From Pantoea sp. alder81 (GTDB lineage: Bacteria; Pseudomonadota; Gammaproteobacteria; Enterobacterales; Enterobacteriaceae): 64,000 nucleotides of DNA. Positions within the stretch are counted from its first letter, which is position 1, and every line of letters begins with the position of its first letter. Location of the stretch: positions 186,001-250,000 of the forward strand of contig NZ_JAIUDA010000005.1 in assembly GCF_020179835.1 (NCBI RefSeq), written 5' to 3'. This document shows, piece after piece, positions 24,371 through 33,288 of the stretch. The notes under the pieces were generated by a model. It made no database searches. It saw nothing but the letters and a program-made list of their open reading frames with translations, and was not told where the DNA came from. The translations under genes and the position numbers were made by a program.

Positions 24371-24480
24371 GCGATTGCCCACATAAAAGTATTAACAAGT
24401 CATTAGAGACTCTAAGGTAATACAGTTGTGGTTCAGACAGTGAACACAGTACGTGAAGTGATGGTTTATGAAATGTGTTG

Positions 24481-24506
24481 TATGGGCGACCTCAATGCCG
24501 CCCATA
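24481..24506. terminator. Hairpin after the FAD oxidoreductase gene
   Basis: TATGGGCG and CGCCCATA pair around ten bases, 15 bases past the stop of the - strand oxidoreductase. No T run follows, so it is only a possible terminator. It also lies upstream of the LeuC-like operon start. Confidence 0.45.
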
Positions 24507-24520
24507 AGGGTATGACGCTA

Positions 24521-25813
24521 CTAAAAACGCTCGAAGCGATAAGGGGCGGGATCGATAAGCGGCGTATGTCCGGTCACCAAATCTGCGGCTAGCTGTCCGG
24601 CCGCGGGTGATGTCCCAAAACCATGACCGGAAAAACCAGTGGCCAGCGTCAGCCCCGGCATCGAGGCGACAGGACCGATCACTGGATTCGAATCAGGGGT
24701 AACATCTATCACGCCAGCCCACGACTCCGCCATCTCCGCCTGCTGGAACACCGGCCACGCCGCGCGCAGGTTGCGCATCGCTTCCTGGTTCAGTGCTGGA
24801 TTGGCAAGAGGATCAAGCGTGCGGACCTGCTCAAAGGGTGAACGCCGATCGCTGCGCCAGCGACGTGCCAGTGCAAGATCCTTCATAAAGTATTTGCCTA
24901 ATGAAATACGCAGGTTGTCTCGTGCCTGACGTAGCTGAGGCATATAACGTGTGCCGATCAATAGATGATCAAGCGTTATTGGCGCATCCAGCGCACCGCG
25001 TTGAGTGATGATAAAGCCACCGTCCTGGTGTTTACGGAATGAAAAATCAGGGGCGCCCACGGCGATATTGGCCGGGCCTTCCAGCGGTTTGGTGCGCATC
25101 ACCGAGCAAATCAGCGGCAGCGTTGGCAGACTAATACTGTGATTACCAAGGAAACGACGCGACCAGGCACCTGCCGCCAGCAACACCTGGTCACAACGTA
25201 TCTCACCGCGCTCAGTCATTACGCCACTTACCTTACCGCTGCTGGTGACCAGTCCACGCACCGCACAGTGATCCATGATAATCGCCCCCCTGGCGATGGC
25301 GGCATTCGCTATCGCGCTGGCCGCTAGCGTCGGTTCTGCCCGCCCGTCAGAAGCGGTATAAATCCCGCCCGCCCATTTCTCCGCGCCGCCTGGCACCTGT
25401 GCTGCAATTTGCGCGTGGCTCAGCAAGTGCGTATCCAGACCAGCGGCACTGACGCCGCTTAACCATTTTTCATGCAGTGACATCTGCTGCTCGTTGCGTG
25501 CCACAAACATAATGCCAGCCTGACGATAGCCCACGTCACTGCCGACACGCGTGGCCATCCCAGCCCACAATCGGTCAGCGGCCTGCGCCAGCGGGATATC
25601 CTCCAGCGCACGGCTGGTTTTACGGATCCAGCCGAGATTACGGGAAGACTGCTCGCCCGCAATCCGCCCTTTTTCCAACACCACGACCGGAATATTGCGC
25701 TCCGCCAGCGTCAGTGCAGCGGTCAGCCCTACAATCCCGCCGCCAATAATTACCACCGTGGTGGCATCCGGCAACGTTTGCGAAGGCGTGACCGGAGAAA
25801 TAACAGGTGCCAT
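24521..25813 (-). CDS. FAD-dependent oxidoreductase, D-amino-acid-oxidase (DAO) family
   Basis: A 430-residue flavoprotein. The N-terminal dinucleotide fold has VVIIGGGIVGLTAALTLAERN, then VVLEKGRIAGEQSSRNLGWIRK, and a C-terminal FAD contact in GFSGHGFGTSPAAG near residue 400. This family (DadA, SoxB, glycine oxidase, PuuB) oxidises the C-N bond of amino acids or amines, giving an imine and hydrogen peroxide or reduced quinone. It is the last gene of a three-gene unit with a RidA-like protein and an ornithine-cyclodeaminase-like protein, 16 bases after the former, consistent with imine-producing chemistry. The amine substrate is not known. Confidence 0.9.
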   Translation of the reverse strand: MAPVISPVTPSQTLPDATTVVIIGGGIVGLTAALTLAERNIPVVVLEKGRIAGEQSSRNLGWIRKTSRALEDIPLAQAADRLWAGMATRVGSDVGYRQAGIMFVARNEQQMSLHEKWLSGVSAAGLDTHLLSHAQIAAQVPGGAEKWAGGIYTASDGRAEPTLAASAIANAAIARGAIIMDHCAVRGLVTSSGKVSGVMTERGEIRCDQVLLAAGAWSRRFLGNHSISLPTLPLICSVMRTKPLEGPANIAVGAPDFSFRKHQDGGFIITQRGALDAPITLDHLLIGTRYMPQLRQARDNLRISLGKYFMKDLALARRWRSDRRSPFEQVRTLDPLANPALNQEAMRNLRAAWPVFQQAEMAESWAGVIDVTPDSNPVIGPVASMPGLTLATGFSGHGFGTSPAAGQLAADLVTGHTPLIDPAPYRFERF

Positions 25814-25829
25814 AGCGCATCTCCCGCCC

Positions 25830-26252
25830 CTAAAGGGCTACGGTAATTTCCTGAACCTGAGCGTTACCGGCACCGCGATAGGCCGTGACTTCCAGTTCAA
25901 CTTTATAAACGGTCGATCCCAGCGGCGGGCAAGTGACTGTCGAGGCGGGATTAACTCCGCGGAACTTCTCACCAATGATCGCCATCACTGCAGGCACATC
26001 CGCCGGATCCTGAATAAACACGCGCGAGCACACCACATCCTGTAACGAGGCATCAATGGCCGCCAGCGCGGCTTCGATATTGGCAAACACCTGCAGAGTC
26101 TGCTCACGCAGGTCTTCGGGAATCTCTTTGGTCTGTGGGTTACGACCGGCGGTGTTGGAGACATAAATCCAGTTATCCACGGCCACGATGCGCGAATAAC
26201 TCGCCTGCTCTTCAAATTTCGAACCGGTTTTTACTTTGATGATGTTGGTCAT
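25830..26252 (-). CDS. RidA/YjgF-family protein lacking the catalytic Arg
   Basis: A 140-residue Rid protein with the family core: a strand IYVSNTAGRNP, the helix LREQTLQVFANIEAAL, and a C-terminal strand with YKVELEVTAYRG. RidA deaminates reactive imines or enamines, using an Arg in a PARSC-type segment. Here the matching segment reads NPASTVTC, so the Arg is Ser. That places it in the Rid subfamilies thought to lack classical deaminase activity. It lies between the OCD-like and the DAO-type genes with short gaps (25 and 16 bases), so it probably handles or binds their imine intermediates. Confidence 0.9.
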   Translation of the reverse strand: MTNIIKVKTGSKFEEQASYSRIVAVDNWIYVSNTAGRNPQTKEIPEDLREQTLQVFANIEAALAAIDASLQDVVCSRVFIQDPADVPAVMAIIGEKFRGVNPASTVTCPPLGSTVYKVELEVTAYRGAGNAQVQEITVAL

Positions 26253-26277
26253 GATGTTTTCTCAATTAATAAATGAA

Positions 26278-27417
26278 TTAGCTTAAAACCGGTGATTCCC
26301 ACAGGTTAAGTTTTACGCCGATGCCTTTTTCCAGCGCGTTGCGATACAGCACCGTGCCCCAGGCCACATCTTCCACCGGCATACCACCGACAGACATGAT
26401 GATGATTTCGCTATCGTTTTGGCGGCCTGGTGCCTCGCCGGCGACGATCTTGCCGATATCCTCCAGTTGCTCCGCCTGCAGCTGCCCTTCAGCGACCATA
26501 TCCATAAAACGCACACCAATGATCGGCACGCAGCGATGCGCAGGCTTGGGCACTTCCTCAAACCAGGCGTGATACAGACCGGTGTTATCCAGCACCTTGC
26601 GCACATCGGGTTGTTCCATGCCTTCATCGATATTGCACAGCGCGGGCATGGCGAGGAAGGCGCCCGGCTTCACCCATTCACGTTTCACCAGCGGATAAGT
26701 GGTGGGATCACCGACTTCACCCGAGCTGCAATAAGTGACAATGTCACTGTCGCGTACCACCGCTTCCAGCGTATCGACAATCTCCACCTGCTTAATTTGC
26801 GGGTAGGTCTCCTGCACCCAGGTGAGGAAGTTATCGAGGCTGCGCTGACCGCGTCCTTTGACTTTGATAGTGTCGATGTGCGGGCACACAGCGATAAATG
26901 CCGCCACGGCGGTTTTTCCCATCACGCCCGGTCCGAGCAGACCGATCACGCGGGAATCCTTACGTGCCAGATGACGTGCGCCGACGCCCGGTACCGCACC
27001 TGTGCGATAAGCCGACAGCAGATTGGCTGACATATGCGCCAGCGGTGCGCCGGTGTCCGCATCATTGAGGGTGAACATAAGAATCGAGCGTGGCAGCCCT
27101 TTCTCGCGATTGGCGATGTTGGAGCCATACCACTTAACCCCAGCGGTACCGAAATTGCCGCCAAGGTAGGCAGGCATCGCCATCATGCGGCGATCGGCAG
27201 TGGGTTTTGGCATCGACGGGAACGGGGAATTTTCCGGGAAGGTCACCATCGCGCCGTGTGAGTCATTATTGGATCCGGCCATGCGATAGTCGCCGTGATA
27301 CAACAGGCCAAACATCTCTTCCATGGTATCGACACAGGCGGCCATATCGGTCACGCCCGCACGAATCATGTCTTGCTCCGACAGGTAAATAAAATCAATC
27401 CGGGTTGAATCACTCAT
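26278..27417 (-). CDS. Ornithine cyclodeaminase / mu-crystallin family protein
   Basis: A 379-residue protein with the OCD Rossmann motif IGLLGPGVMGKTAV near residue 163, an N-terminal dimerisation half with GTAGVKWYGSN, and GAVPGVGARHLARKDS before the Rossmann fold. It is longer than E. coli-type OCD and mu-crystallin proteins (about 330-350), as in the branch annotated as tyramine oxidase subunit B. The ATG at 27417 (MSDSTRIDF) follows GAAGAGG and is better than 27432. It is the first gene of the operon and is divergent from the AraC regulator. It probably reduces or cyclises an imino acid with NAD(P). Its exact reaction is not clear. Confidence 0.88.
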   Translation of the reverse strand: MSDSTRIDFIYLSEQDMIRAGVTDMAACVDTMEEMFGLLYHGDYRMAGSNNDSHGAMVTFPENSPFPSMPKPTADRRMMAMPAYLGGNFGTAGVKWYGSNIANREKGLPRSILMFTLNDADTGAPLAHMSANLLSAYRTGAVPGVGARHLARKDSRVIGLLGPGVMGKTAVAAFIAVCPHIDTIKVKGRGQRSLDNFLTWVQETYPQIKQVEIVDTLEAVVRDSDIVTYCSSGEVGDPTTYPLVKREWVKPGAFLAMPALCNIDEGMEQPDVRKVLDNTGLYHAWFEEVPKPAHRCVPIIGVRFMDMVAEGQLQAEQLEDIGKIVAGEAPGRQNDSEIIIMSVGGMPVEDVAWGTVLYRNALEKGIGVKLNLWESPVLS

Positions 27418-27647
27418 TAGTCGCCTCTTCAATCAGTCTTTTGGTCTATTTCCCGCTGTAGCGAGCACTGCCATAAATAGCGATTTCACTGGCTAAACCG
27501 TCTTAGGTGTCGATGGTCTTCGCTGCGTGAAATAGAAATAGCCTGTTGGTTGTCCTGCTGTATTGAATATTTGCGACATGAGGAATCCTCGGCGTGGCAC
27601 AGCACTTGCATCATTCAAAAGGTAAATAGCCCGCAGCGGAGCCCGCC

Positions 27648-28478
27648 ATGACACAATTGCCTTTATATCGCCACAATGGATTTCAGCCCGAGCAGCCCTG
27701 GTTTGTGCTAAATGCCGCGCAGCATTACTCTCTGATTGCTTCAGACAATCCGGCTATTTCCCATTTCTACAGTTTTGATGTGGCGCAGAGTGCCAGCATG
27801 ACGCTGGCGATCCCCGACGGCTGCGTGGATATCGTGTTTGATTGTGATGCGCAGCGCCCTGCTGCACGCGTATGTGGCACCACGCTGGAAGCGCGCGGTG
27901 CCGATATGCAGCATAATCATCACTATTTTGGTGTGCGTTTCGCGCCAGGCATCATTCCTGATTTCCTCGATGTGATGGCAGAAGAGATTCCCGATCGCGA
28001 GTTCAATTTCCTTGATGTGGTGCCGGATGCGCGACTAGCCTTTGAACAGATCGTGCAGACGCGCGATTTTTCGCAGCAGATTGCCTTGTTCAACGCTTGT
28101 TTCACGCCGCGCCTGGTGCGCAAAGCTTCCGCCGTAACCTCATTGATTATCCACACCATGCGCCAGCAGAAAGGCAACATTCGCATTGATCAACTGGAAG
28201 CGCTGACCGGCTACACCTGCCGCACCATTCAACGCCAGTTTCGTCAGGACACAGGGATGTCTCCCAAGGCTTTCAGTCGTATTTTGCGCTGCCAGTCGGC
28301 GCTGGGCAGCATTCATCTGCAGCTGGAAATGTCGTTTAGCGACCTTGCTTTTGATCTTGGATTTAGCGATCAGTCGCACTTTCTGCGCGAGTTTAAAAAG
28401 TTTGTTAGCACCACGCCCTGTGATTATCAGCGACGTATTTCACATGATGCCTATTTCCATCGTTTGCGTTTCCACTGA
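27648..28478 (+). CDS. AraC family transcriptional regulator
   Basis: A 276-residue regulator. The N-terminal domain (IPDGCVDIVFD, then VCGTTLEAR) is the type found with several amino-acid-related AraC proteins, and the C-terminal double helix-turn-helix lies near residues 175-265 (IRIDQLEALTGYTCRTIQRQF, FSDLAFDLGFSDQSHFLREFK). GGAG precedes the ATG. It is divergent from the OCD-like/RidA/DAO unit and lies about 150 bases before the APC permease on the same strand. It is therefore the likely activator of the whole cluster, switched on by the amine or amino acid that the cluster degrades. Confidence 0.9.
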   Translation: MTQLPLYRHNGFQPEQPWFVLNAAQHYSLIASDNPAISHFYSFDVAQSASMTLAIPDGCVDIVFDCDAQRPAARVCGTTLEARGADMQHNHHYFGVRFAPGIIPDFLDVMAEEIPDREFNFLDVVPDARLAFEQIVQTRDFSQQIALFNACFTPRLVRKASAVTSLIIHTMRQQKGNIRIDQLEALTGYTCRTIQRQFRQDTGMSPKAFSRILRCQSALGSIHLQLEMSFSDLAFDLGFSDQSHFLREFKKFVSTTPCDYQRRISHDAYFHRLRFH

Positions 28479-28627
28479 GCACTAAAAGAGTGCAGCGTTG
28501 CACTGTGACGCTGTCCGATTTTTTCTATCCGTCAGATACTCAGCTGAGAAATGATGCCGCTATGTTACCTGCCTCAGGCGGCAAAGATTGCCTGAGAACT
28601 TTCTCTAAGCGGTTGAGGGCTTTGGCG

Positions 28628-30016
28628 ATGAATACGGATTCAGGCTTACGCAAAAATACGTTGGGTTTGTTTTCTCTGGTCTTTTTTGTCGTCGCGGCAG
28701 CCTCGCCGCTGACAGGCGTGGTGGGCGGCTTGCCGGTGGCGATTATTTCTGGCAACGGCGGTGGCATTCCGGTGTTTTATATTCTCTCATGCATTATTTT
28801 GATGTTATTCGCCGTGGGCTTTATTGCCATGAGCCGCCATGTGAATAATGCGGGAGCCTTTTATACCTATATCTCTAAAGGCATGGGCGAAAACTGGGGC
28901 GCATCCGCGTCAGTTTTAGCATTGATGGCGTATATTTCCATTCAGATTGCCATCGTGGCGATGTTGGGATTCTTCACGCAGCTATTTATTGAAGAACACT
29001 TTTCTGCCCATATTCCCTGGTGGGCATTGAGCATGCTATTTGTGCTGGTGTGTTGGGTATTGAGCATCAAACGTGTCGAGGTCGGTGGCAAATTACTCGG
29101 TATATTAATGCTGGCGGAAGTGGCCATCGTATTACTCACCGACGTCATGCTGCTGATCAAAAAAGTCGGCCCATACAGCTTCCAATCGTTTGAGCCGTCG
29201 GTGTTTATGCAGGGCAACCTCGGCATCGCTTTTATTTTCACCATCGCGGCGTTCATCGGTTTTGAATCCACCGCCATTTATGCGGAGGAGTGCCGTGACC
29301 CACACAAAACTGTGCCGCGTGCCACGGTATGCGCCCTGTTGCTGATCACGGCATTTTTCTGTTTCACCAGTTGGTCACTGGTGCAGGCATACGGTTTTGA
29401 TCAGATTGTTGCGATTGCCAGCAAAGATCCCGGTAACTTCGTGTTTAACATTACACGGCAATATGTCGGACAGTGGGCCGTCGAAACCATGTCGGTATTG
29501 CTCATCACCAGTTTATTTGCGGCGGCGCTGGCGTTTCATAACAATATTTCACGTTATTTGTTCAGCATTAGCCGCGATGGTTTGATCTGGAAAGAGTTGT
29601 GTAAAACCCATCCCACTAACGGCACGCCGCACAACGCCAGCCACGTTCACAGCGTGATCATGCTGATGCTGCTGGCAGGTATGGGCAGCGCGGGTCTGGA
29701 CCCGATGGTGCACATCTTCGCCATTGGTTCTGCCGTCGCCACACTGTGTATTTTGATTTTACAACTGGGCGTCTCCGCTGCCGTGGTGCTGTTCTTCCGT
29801 CGGATGGACAATAACGAAAATCAATTCACCGTATTCTGGGCACCGTTGCTGTCAATGGTGTGCATGAGCGTGACAATTATTTTGGTGGTCAACAATCTGC
29901 AATCCTTAAGCGGCAGCGATTCCAGCGTGGTTAAGATGATTCCCTGGTTCATTGCTGGCTGCGCATTGATGGGATACGGCATGTCGCTTAAACGCAATTT
30001 TAAGGTGCGCGCTTAG
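28628..30016 (+). CDS. APC superfamily amino-acid/amine permease
   Basis: A 462-residue inner-membrane protein with about twelve hydrophobic segments. The first has the APC-type text FFVVAAASPLTGVVGGLPVAI and a later one AFIGFESTAIYAEECRDP, which includes the conserved Glu region of the PotE/YhdG-like branch. The ATG at 28628 begins a plausible cytoplasmic N-terminus (MNTDSGLRKN) behind GAGGG; the longer reading from 28490 is probably upstream leader. Its place after the AraC regulator, facing the DAO/RidA/OCD unit, marks it as the uptake step. An amino acid or biogenic amine is the likely cargo. It ends before a strong terminator. Confidence 0.9.
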   Translation: MNTDSGLRKNTLGLFSLVFFVVAAASPLTGVVGGLPVAIISGNGGGIPVFYILSCIILMLFAVGFIAMSRHVNNAGAFYTYISKGMGENWGASASVLALMAYISIQIAIVAMLGFFTQLFIEEHFSAHIPWWALSMLFVLVCWVLSIKRVEVGGKLLGILMLAEVAIVLLTDVMLLIKKVGPYSFQSFEPSVFMQGNLGIAFIFTIAAFIGFESTAIYAEECRDPHKTVPRATVCALLLITAFFCFTSWSLVQAYGFDQIVAIASKDPGNFVFNITRQYVGQWAVETMSVLLITSLFAAALAFHNNISRYLFSISRDGLIWKELCKTHPTNGTPHNASHVHSVIMLMLLAGMGSAGLDPMVHIFAIGSAVATLCILILQLGVSAAVVLFFRRMDNNENQFTVFWAPLLSMVCMSVTIILVVNNLQSLSGSDSSVVKMIPWFIAGCALMGYGMSLKRNFKVRA

Positions 30017-30026
30017 TCATTGCTGT

Positions 30027-30046
30027 GGTGCGCAGAAATGCGCACC
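30027..30046. repeat. Hairpin after the permease gene
   Basis: GGTGCGCA and TGCGCACC pair around GAAA, a stable tetraloop. It lies ten bases after the stop codon and 14 bases before a separate T-rich terminator, so it may act as a 3'-end stabiliser. Confidence 0.6.
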
Positions 30047-30059
30047 TATTGATGATGTA

Positions 30060-30092
30060 AATAAAACACCCATCGCTAAGGTGTTTTATTTG
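30060..30092. terminator. Rho-independent terminator after the permease gene
   Basis: AATAAAACACC and GGTGTTTTATT pair around nine bases. The T-rich right arm gives a terminator on the + strand, and the A-rich left arm gives one in reverse. Confidence 0.8.
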
Positions 30093-30322
30093 ACCTAAGT
30101 CGCGAGGCTCGCTATAAAGAATAACCGCGCAGTACCCACGGATATATCTCCCTACCATTCGCATTTATTGCTTAAATTCCCACCACATTGGTTTTATGTA
30201 AGTTAAGTAATTAACACCAATACTTTATTAACTAAAAACAAGTTAATCTTTTCGTAACAATCTTTTAATTTGCAAACCGAAAATTTAACGTTCACCTGCA
30301 AAGTACAAAGATCAGGATCAGA
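30093..30322. other. Promoter region of mqo
   Basis: An AT-rich stretch that must hold the mqo promoter. It contains runs such as TTAAGTAATTAA and TTTTCGTAACAATCTTTTAATT, but no operator, RNA gene or riboswitch could be identified by eye. Confidence 0.4.
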
Positions 30323-31969
30323 ATGACTCACTCTAAAAAAATCGTGTCTGCCCTTTCGCTGGCAGCGCTGCTTGTTTCTTCAGTGGTCCACGCTGAAAAC
30401 GCACCAGAAAAAACCGATGTGTTGTTGATTGGCGGCGGCGTCATGAGCGCCTCACTGGGAACCTGGCTACAGGAACTGCAACCAGGCTGGAAACAGCTGA
30501 TGGTTGAGCGTCTGGATGGCGTGGCGCTGGAATCCTCTAACGGCTGGAACAACGCCGGTACCGGTCACTCTGCGAATATGGAACTGAACTACACGCCAGA
30601 GCGTGCAGACGGTTCAATCGACGTGAGCAAGGCGCTGGAAATCAACGAATCCTTCATGATTTCCCGTCAGTTCTGGACCTCACAGGTTCAGCGTGGTGTG
30701 ATGCATGACCCGCGTTCATTCATCAACTCTACGCCGCACATGAGCTTTGTCTGGGGCGATAAAAACGTTGAGTATCTGACTAAGCGTTACGATGCACTGC
30801 AGAAAACCACCCTGTTCCAGGGTATGAAATTCTCAACCGATCACAAGCAGATTGAGCAGTGGGCTCCGCTGGTGATGGAAGGTCGCGATGCCAATCAAAA
30901 AGTGGCAGCCACCTGGACGCCAGTAGGTACTGACGTTAACTACGGTGAAATTACCCGTCAGTTGATTGGTAGCCTGAAGAAAGACCAGAACTTCAAATTA
31001 GAAACGTCTTCAGAAGTCACTGATTTCAAGCGCAACAGCGATAACTCATGGCATGTCACCATCAAAGATGTGAAGAGCGGTGAGAACCGTTCGGTTGACG
31101 CGAAATATGTGTTTATCGGTGCAGGCGGCGCGGCAATCAAACTGCTGCAGAAAACCGGTATTCCTGAAGCGGATAACTACGGCGGCTTCCCGGTGGGTGG
31201 TTCGTTCCTGATGACTGAGAATCCAGAAGTGACCAGCCGTCACCTGGAAAAAGTGTACGGCCAGGCTTCAGTCGGTGCGCCACCGATGTCTGTTCCACAC
31301 ATCGATGCCCGTAATCTGGACGGTAAGCGCGTGGTGCTGTTTGGACCGTTCGCGACCTTCTCCACCAAGTACCTGAAAAACGGCTCTCTGTTCGATCTGT
31401 TAAGCGCCACCACCACCAGCAACATCATGCCAATGACTCACGTCGGTATTGATAACTTTGACCTGGTGAAATACCTGATTGGTCAGGTGATGCTGAACGA
31501 CGACGATCGTTTTGCCGCGCTGAAAGAGTATTACCCGAACGCACGTAAAGAAGACTGGAAACTGATCCAGGCGGGTCAACGCGTTCAGATCATCAAGAAA
31601 GATGCGGATAAAGGCGGCGTGCTGAAACTCGGTACTGAAATCGTGACCGATCAGCAGAAAACCATTGCTGCTCTGTTGGGTGCATCACCAGGTGCTTCTA
31701 CTGCTGCGCCAATCACCCTCGACGTGATGAAGAAGTTGTTCCCGGAGCAGTTCGCTTCTCCTGAATGGCAAGAGAAGATCCGCGGCATCATCCCAAGCTT
31801 CGGTCAGAAACTGAACGGCAACACTGCGCTGACTCAGCAGGTCTGGGACAACACCGCAGCTACGCTGCAGTTGACCAAACCACCGGTGATCAACATGGGT
31901 GACCAGTCAGTTGCTCCTACGCAGGCTAAGCCTCGCGCAGAATCCGCCAAGCAGGATATGGCGCTGTAA
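30323..31969 (+). CDS. mqo: Malate:quinone oxidoreductase
   Basis: A 548-residue FAD enzyme that oxidises malate to oxaloacetate and passes electrons to quinone, parallel to NAD-dependent malate dehydrogenase in the TCA cycle. It resembles E. coli Mqo throughout, with [39 protein letters not shown] and [13 protein letters not shown] hydrophobic, signal-like stretch of about 24 residues precedes the FAD motif ([15 protein letters not shown]); E. coli Mqo has a comparable one. The enzyme is generally held to be peripheral to the inner membrane. It is a single gene behind AGGATC and before a strong terminator. Confidence 0.97.
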   Translation: MTHSKKIVSALSLAALLVSSVVHAENAPEKTDVLLIGGGVMSASLGTWLQELQPGWKQLMVERLDGVALESSNGWNNAGTGHSANMELNYTPERADGSIDVSKALEINESFMISRQFWTSQVQRGVMHDPRSFINSTPHMSFVWGDKNVEYLTKRYDALQKTTLFQGMKFSTDHKQIEQWAPLVMEGRDANQKVAATWTPVGTDVNYGEITRQLIGSLKKDQNFKLETSSEVTDFKRNSDNSWHVTIKDVKSGENRSVDAKYVFIGAGGAAIKLLQKTGIPEADNYGGFPVGGSFLMTENPEVTSRHLEKVYGQASVGAPPMSVPHIDARNLDGKRVVLFGPFATFSTKYLKNGSLFDLLSATTTSNIMPMTHVGIDNFDLVKYLIGQVMLNDDDRFAALKEYYPNARKEDWKLIQAGQRVQIIKKDADKGGVLKLGTEIVTDQQKTIAALLGASPGASTAAPITLDVMKKLFPEQFASPEWQEKIRGIIPSFGQKLNGNTALTQQVWDNTAATLQLTKPPVINMGDQSVAPTQAKPRAESAKQDMAL

Positions 31970-31992
31970 TTCCCCCTCGCGTTAATGAAGAA

Positions 31993-32019
31993 AGCCGGAC
32001 AATGTCCGGCTTTTTTTTT
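31993..32019 (+). terminator. Rho-independent terminator after mqo
   Basis: AGCCGGAC and GTCCGGCT pair around three bases and are followed by nine T residues. Confidence 0.95.
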
Positions 32020-32099
32020 GCTTTTAATAAGGCAATGACGCAGGGCAGACAGCAATCTTTAGCGTGCTAAAATTAATTTTCATAAAATGAGGCAAAGAC

Positions 32100-32393
32100 A
32101 TGGCTAAATCTGCATCATTAAGTGTTGCTAATAAGGTATGCGAACTGGCCGAGGTTCACCGGGTGACTACTCAACAAGATGGTATTAGTCGTATGGCTGT
32201 AGCCATCACTTGCGTGACCGAAGACATAGTTGAACTTGATATGATCGAACAACTTCTGGTTAATCTTAAGAAAAAAGGCATTTTGACCAAGGTAGAAGCA
32301 TTGGAGATACAAGGCTTCTACCTGCGTGAAAGAAGACAATTCAGTAAGGTTAGCGCAGAGCGCTGTGAAGCAAGAATCGAGGACAGACAATGA
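32100..32393 (+). CDS. Small protein of unknown function coupled to a DJ-1/PfpI gene
   Basis: A 97-residue protein I do not recognise. It is mainly helical by appearance, with VANKVCELAEVHRVTTQQD, DMIEQLLVNLKKKGIL and TKVEALEIQGFYLRERR as the main segments, and has two Cys residues plus one near the C-terminus. No signal peptide or membrane segment is present. GAGG lies ten bases before the ATG, and the stop overlaps the next start by four bases, so it is translated together with the DJ-1/PfpI protein and is probably a real gene. No function is proposed. Confidence 0.65.
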   Translation: MAKSASLSVANKVCELAEVHRVTTQQDGISRMAVAITCVTEDIVELDMIEQLLVNLKKKGILTKVEALEIQGFYLRERRQFSKVSAERCEARIEDRQ

Positions 32394-33079
32394 AAATTTT
32401 GATGGTTCTGACATCACATGATGAGTTGGGTAACACCGGCAAAAAAACCGGATTCTGGCTGGAAGAGTTTGCCGCACCCTACTTCGTGTTTAAAGATGCG
32501 GGTGCCGAAGTGGTGTTGGCTTCTCCGGCTGGTGGACAACCGCCGCTGGATCCAAAGAGTGATTTACCTGAATTCCAGACTGCAATGACCGCGCGCTTCA
32601 AATCTGATGCGGCGGCACAACAGGCGCTGGCCAATACCGTGAAGCTGGCAGGCATCGATCAGCAAGATTTCGATACCGTCTTTTACCCTGGCGGCCACGG
32701 TCCACTGTGGGATCTGGCGGAGTCAGCAGACTCCATCCAGTTGATTGAATCTCTCGATCGTGCCGGTAAGCCGATTGGTTTTGTCTGCCACGCACCGGGC
32801 GCGTTGCGTCATGTGAAAGCTGCGAGCGGCGCTCCGTTAATTCAGGGTAAGCAGGTCACTGGTTTCACCAATAGCGAAGAAGCGGCCGTTGAACTCACCG
32901 ACGTGGTGCCTTTCCTGATTGAGGATGAGTTCATCAAACTGGGTGCGCATTATCAAAAAGGCACTGACTGGGCGCCGTTTGTCGTAGAAGACGGTAATTT
33001 GATCACCGGGCAAAATCCGGCCAGCTCAGAAGATGTTGCCAAAGCACTGCTGCTGCAACTGGCAGCACAACAGCCTTAA
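32390..33079 (+). CDS. DJ-1/PfpI superfamily protein (HchA-like class I glutamine amidotransferase fold)
   Basis: A 229-residue protein of the DJ-1/PfpI superfamily. The nucleophile Cys133 sits in the elbow GFVCHAPGAL, His134 follows it, and an acidic partner lies near residue 25 (FWLEEFAAPY). The GGHGPLWDL motif near residue 101 is typical of the HchA and YDR533C-type branch. Relatives include glyoxalase III and protein deglycases that deal with methylglyoxal, though many are only stress-linked. It is translationally coupled to the unknown 97-residue protein and ends just before a hairpin. Confidence 0.9.
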   Translation: MKILMVLTSHDELGNTGKKTGFWLEEFAAPYFVFKDAGAEVVLASPAGGQPPLDPKSDLPEFQTAMTARFKSDAAAQQALANTVKLAGIDQQDFDTVFYPGGHGPLWDLAESADSIQLIESLDRAGKPIGFVCHAPGALRHVKAASGAPLIQGKQVTGFTNSEEAAVELTDVVPFLIEDEFIKLGAHYQKGTDWAPFVVEDGNLITGQNPASSEDVAKALLLQLAAQQP

Positions 33080-33087
33080 TCGCGTTG

Positions 33088-33120
33088 AAGCGCATCACTG
33101 CTCTGGCGGTGATGTGCTTT
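33088..33120 (+). terminator. Probable terminator after the DJ-1/PfpI gene
   Basis: AAGCGCATCAC and GTGATGTGCTT pair with one mismatch around about ten bases and end in CTTT. The T run is short. Confidence 0.6.
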
Positions 33121-33288
33121 CATCTTGTTAACCACCCCATTAATGAAATTTTCTCATAGGTGCTAGTAGAATGGCGCGCCTAATCAATCCCTTCCGCCTT
33201 TGTTAAGCTACTCCGCAACCCCTTTTCAATCACTGTATTCAAGCCCTGGCACCGCACAGGTCCTTTCCTTTCCTCATAAAAAGACACT

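Noticed and set aside
30093-30105. A 13-base string ACCTAAGTCGCGA also found at 59794-59806.
   Set aside because: Shared 13-mers are expected by chance dozens of times in a window of this length, and the flanks do not match.
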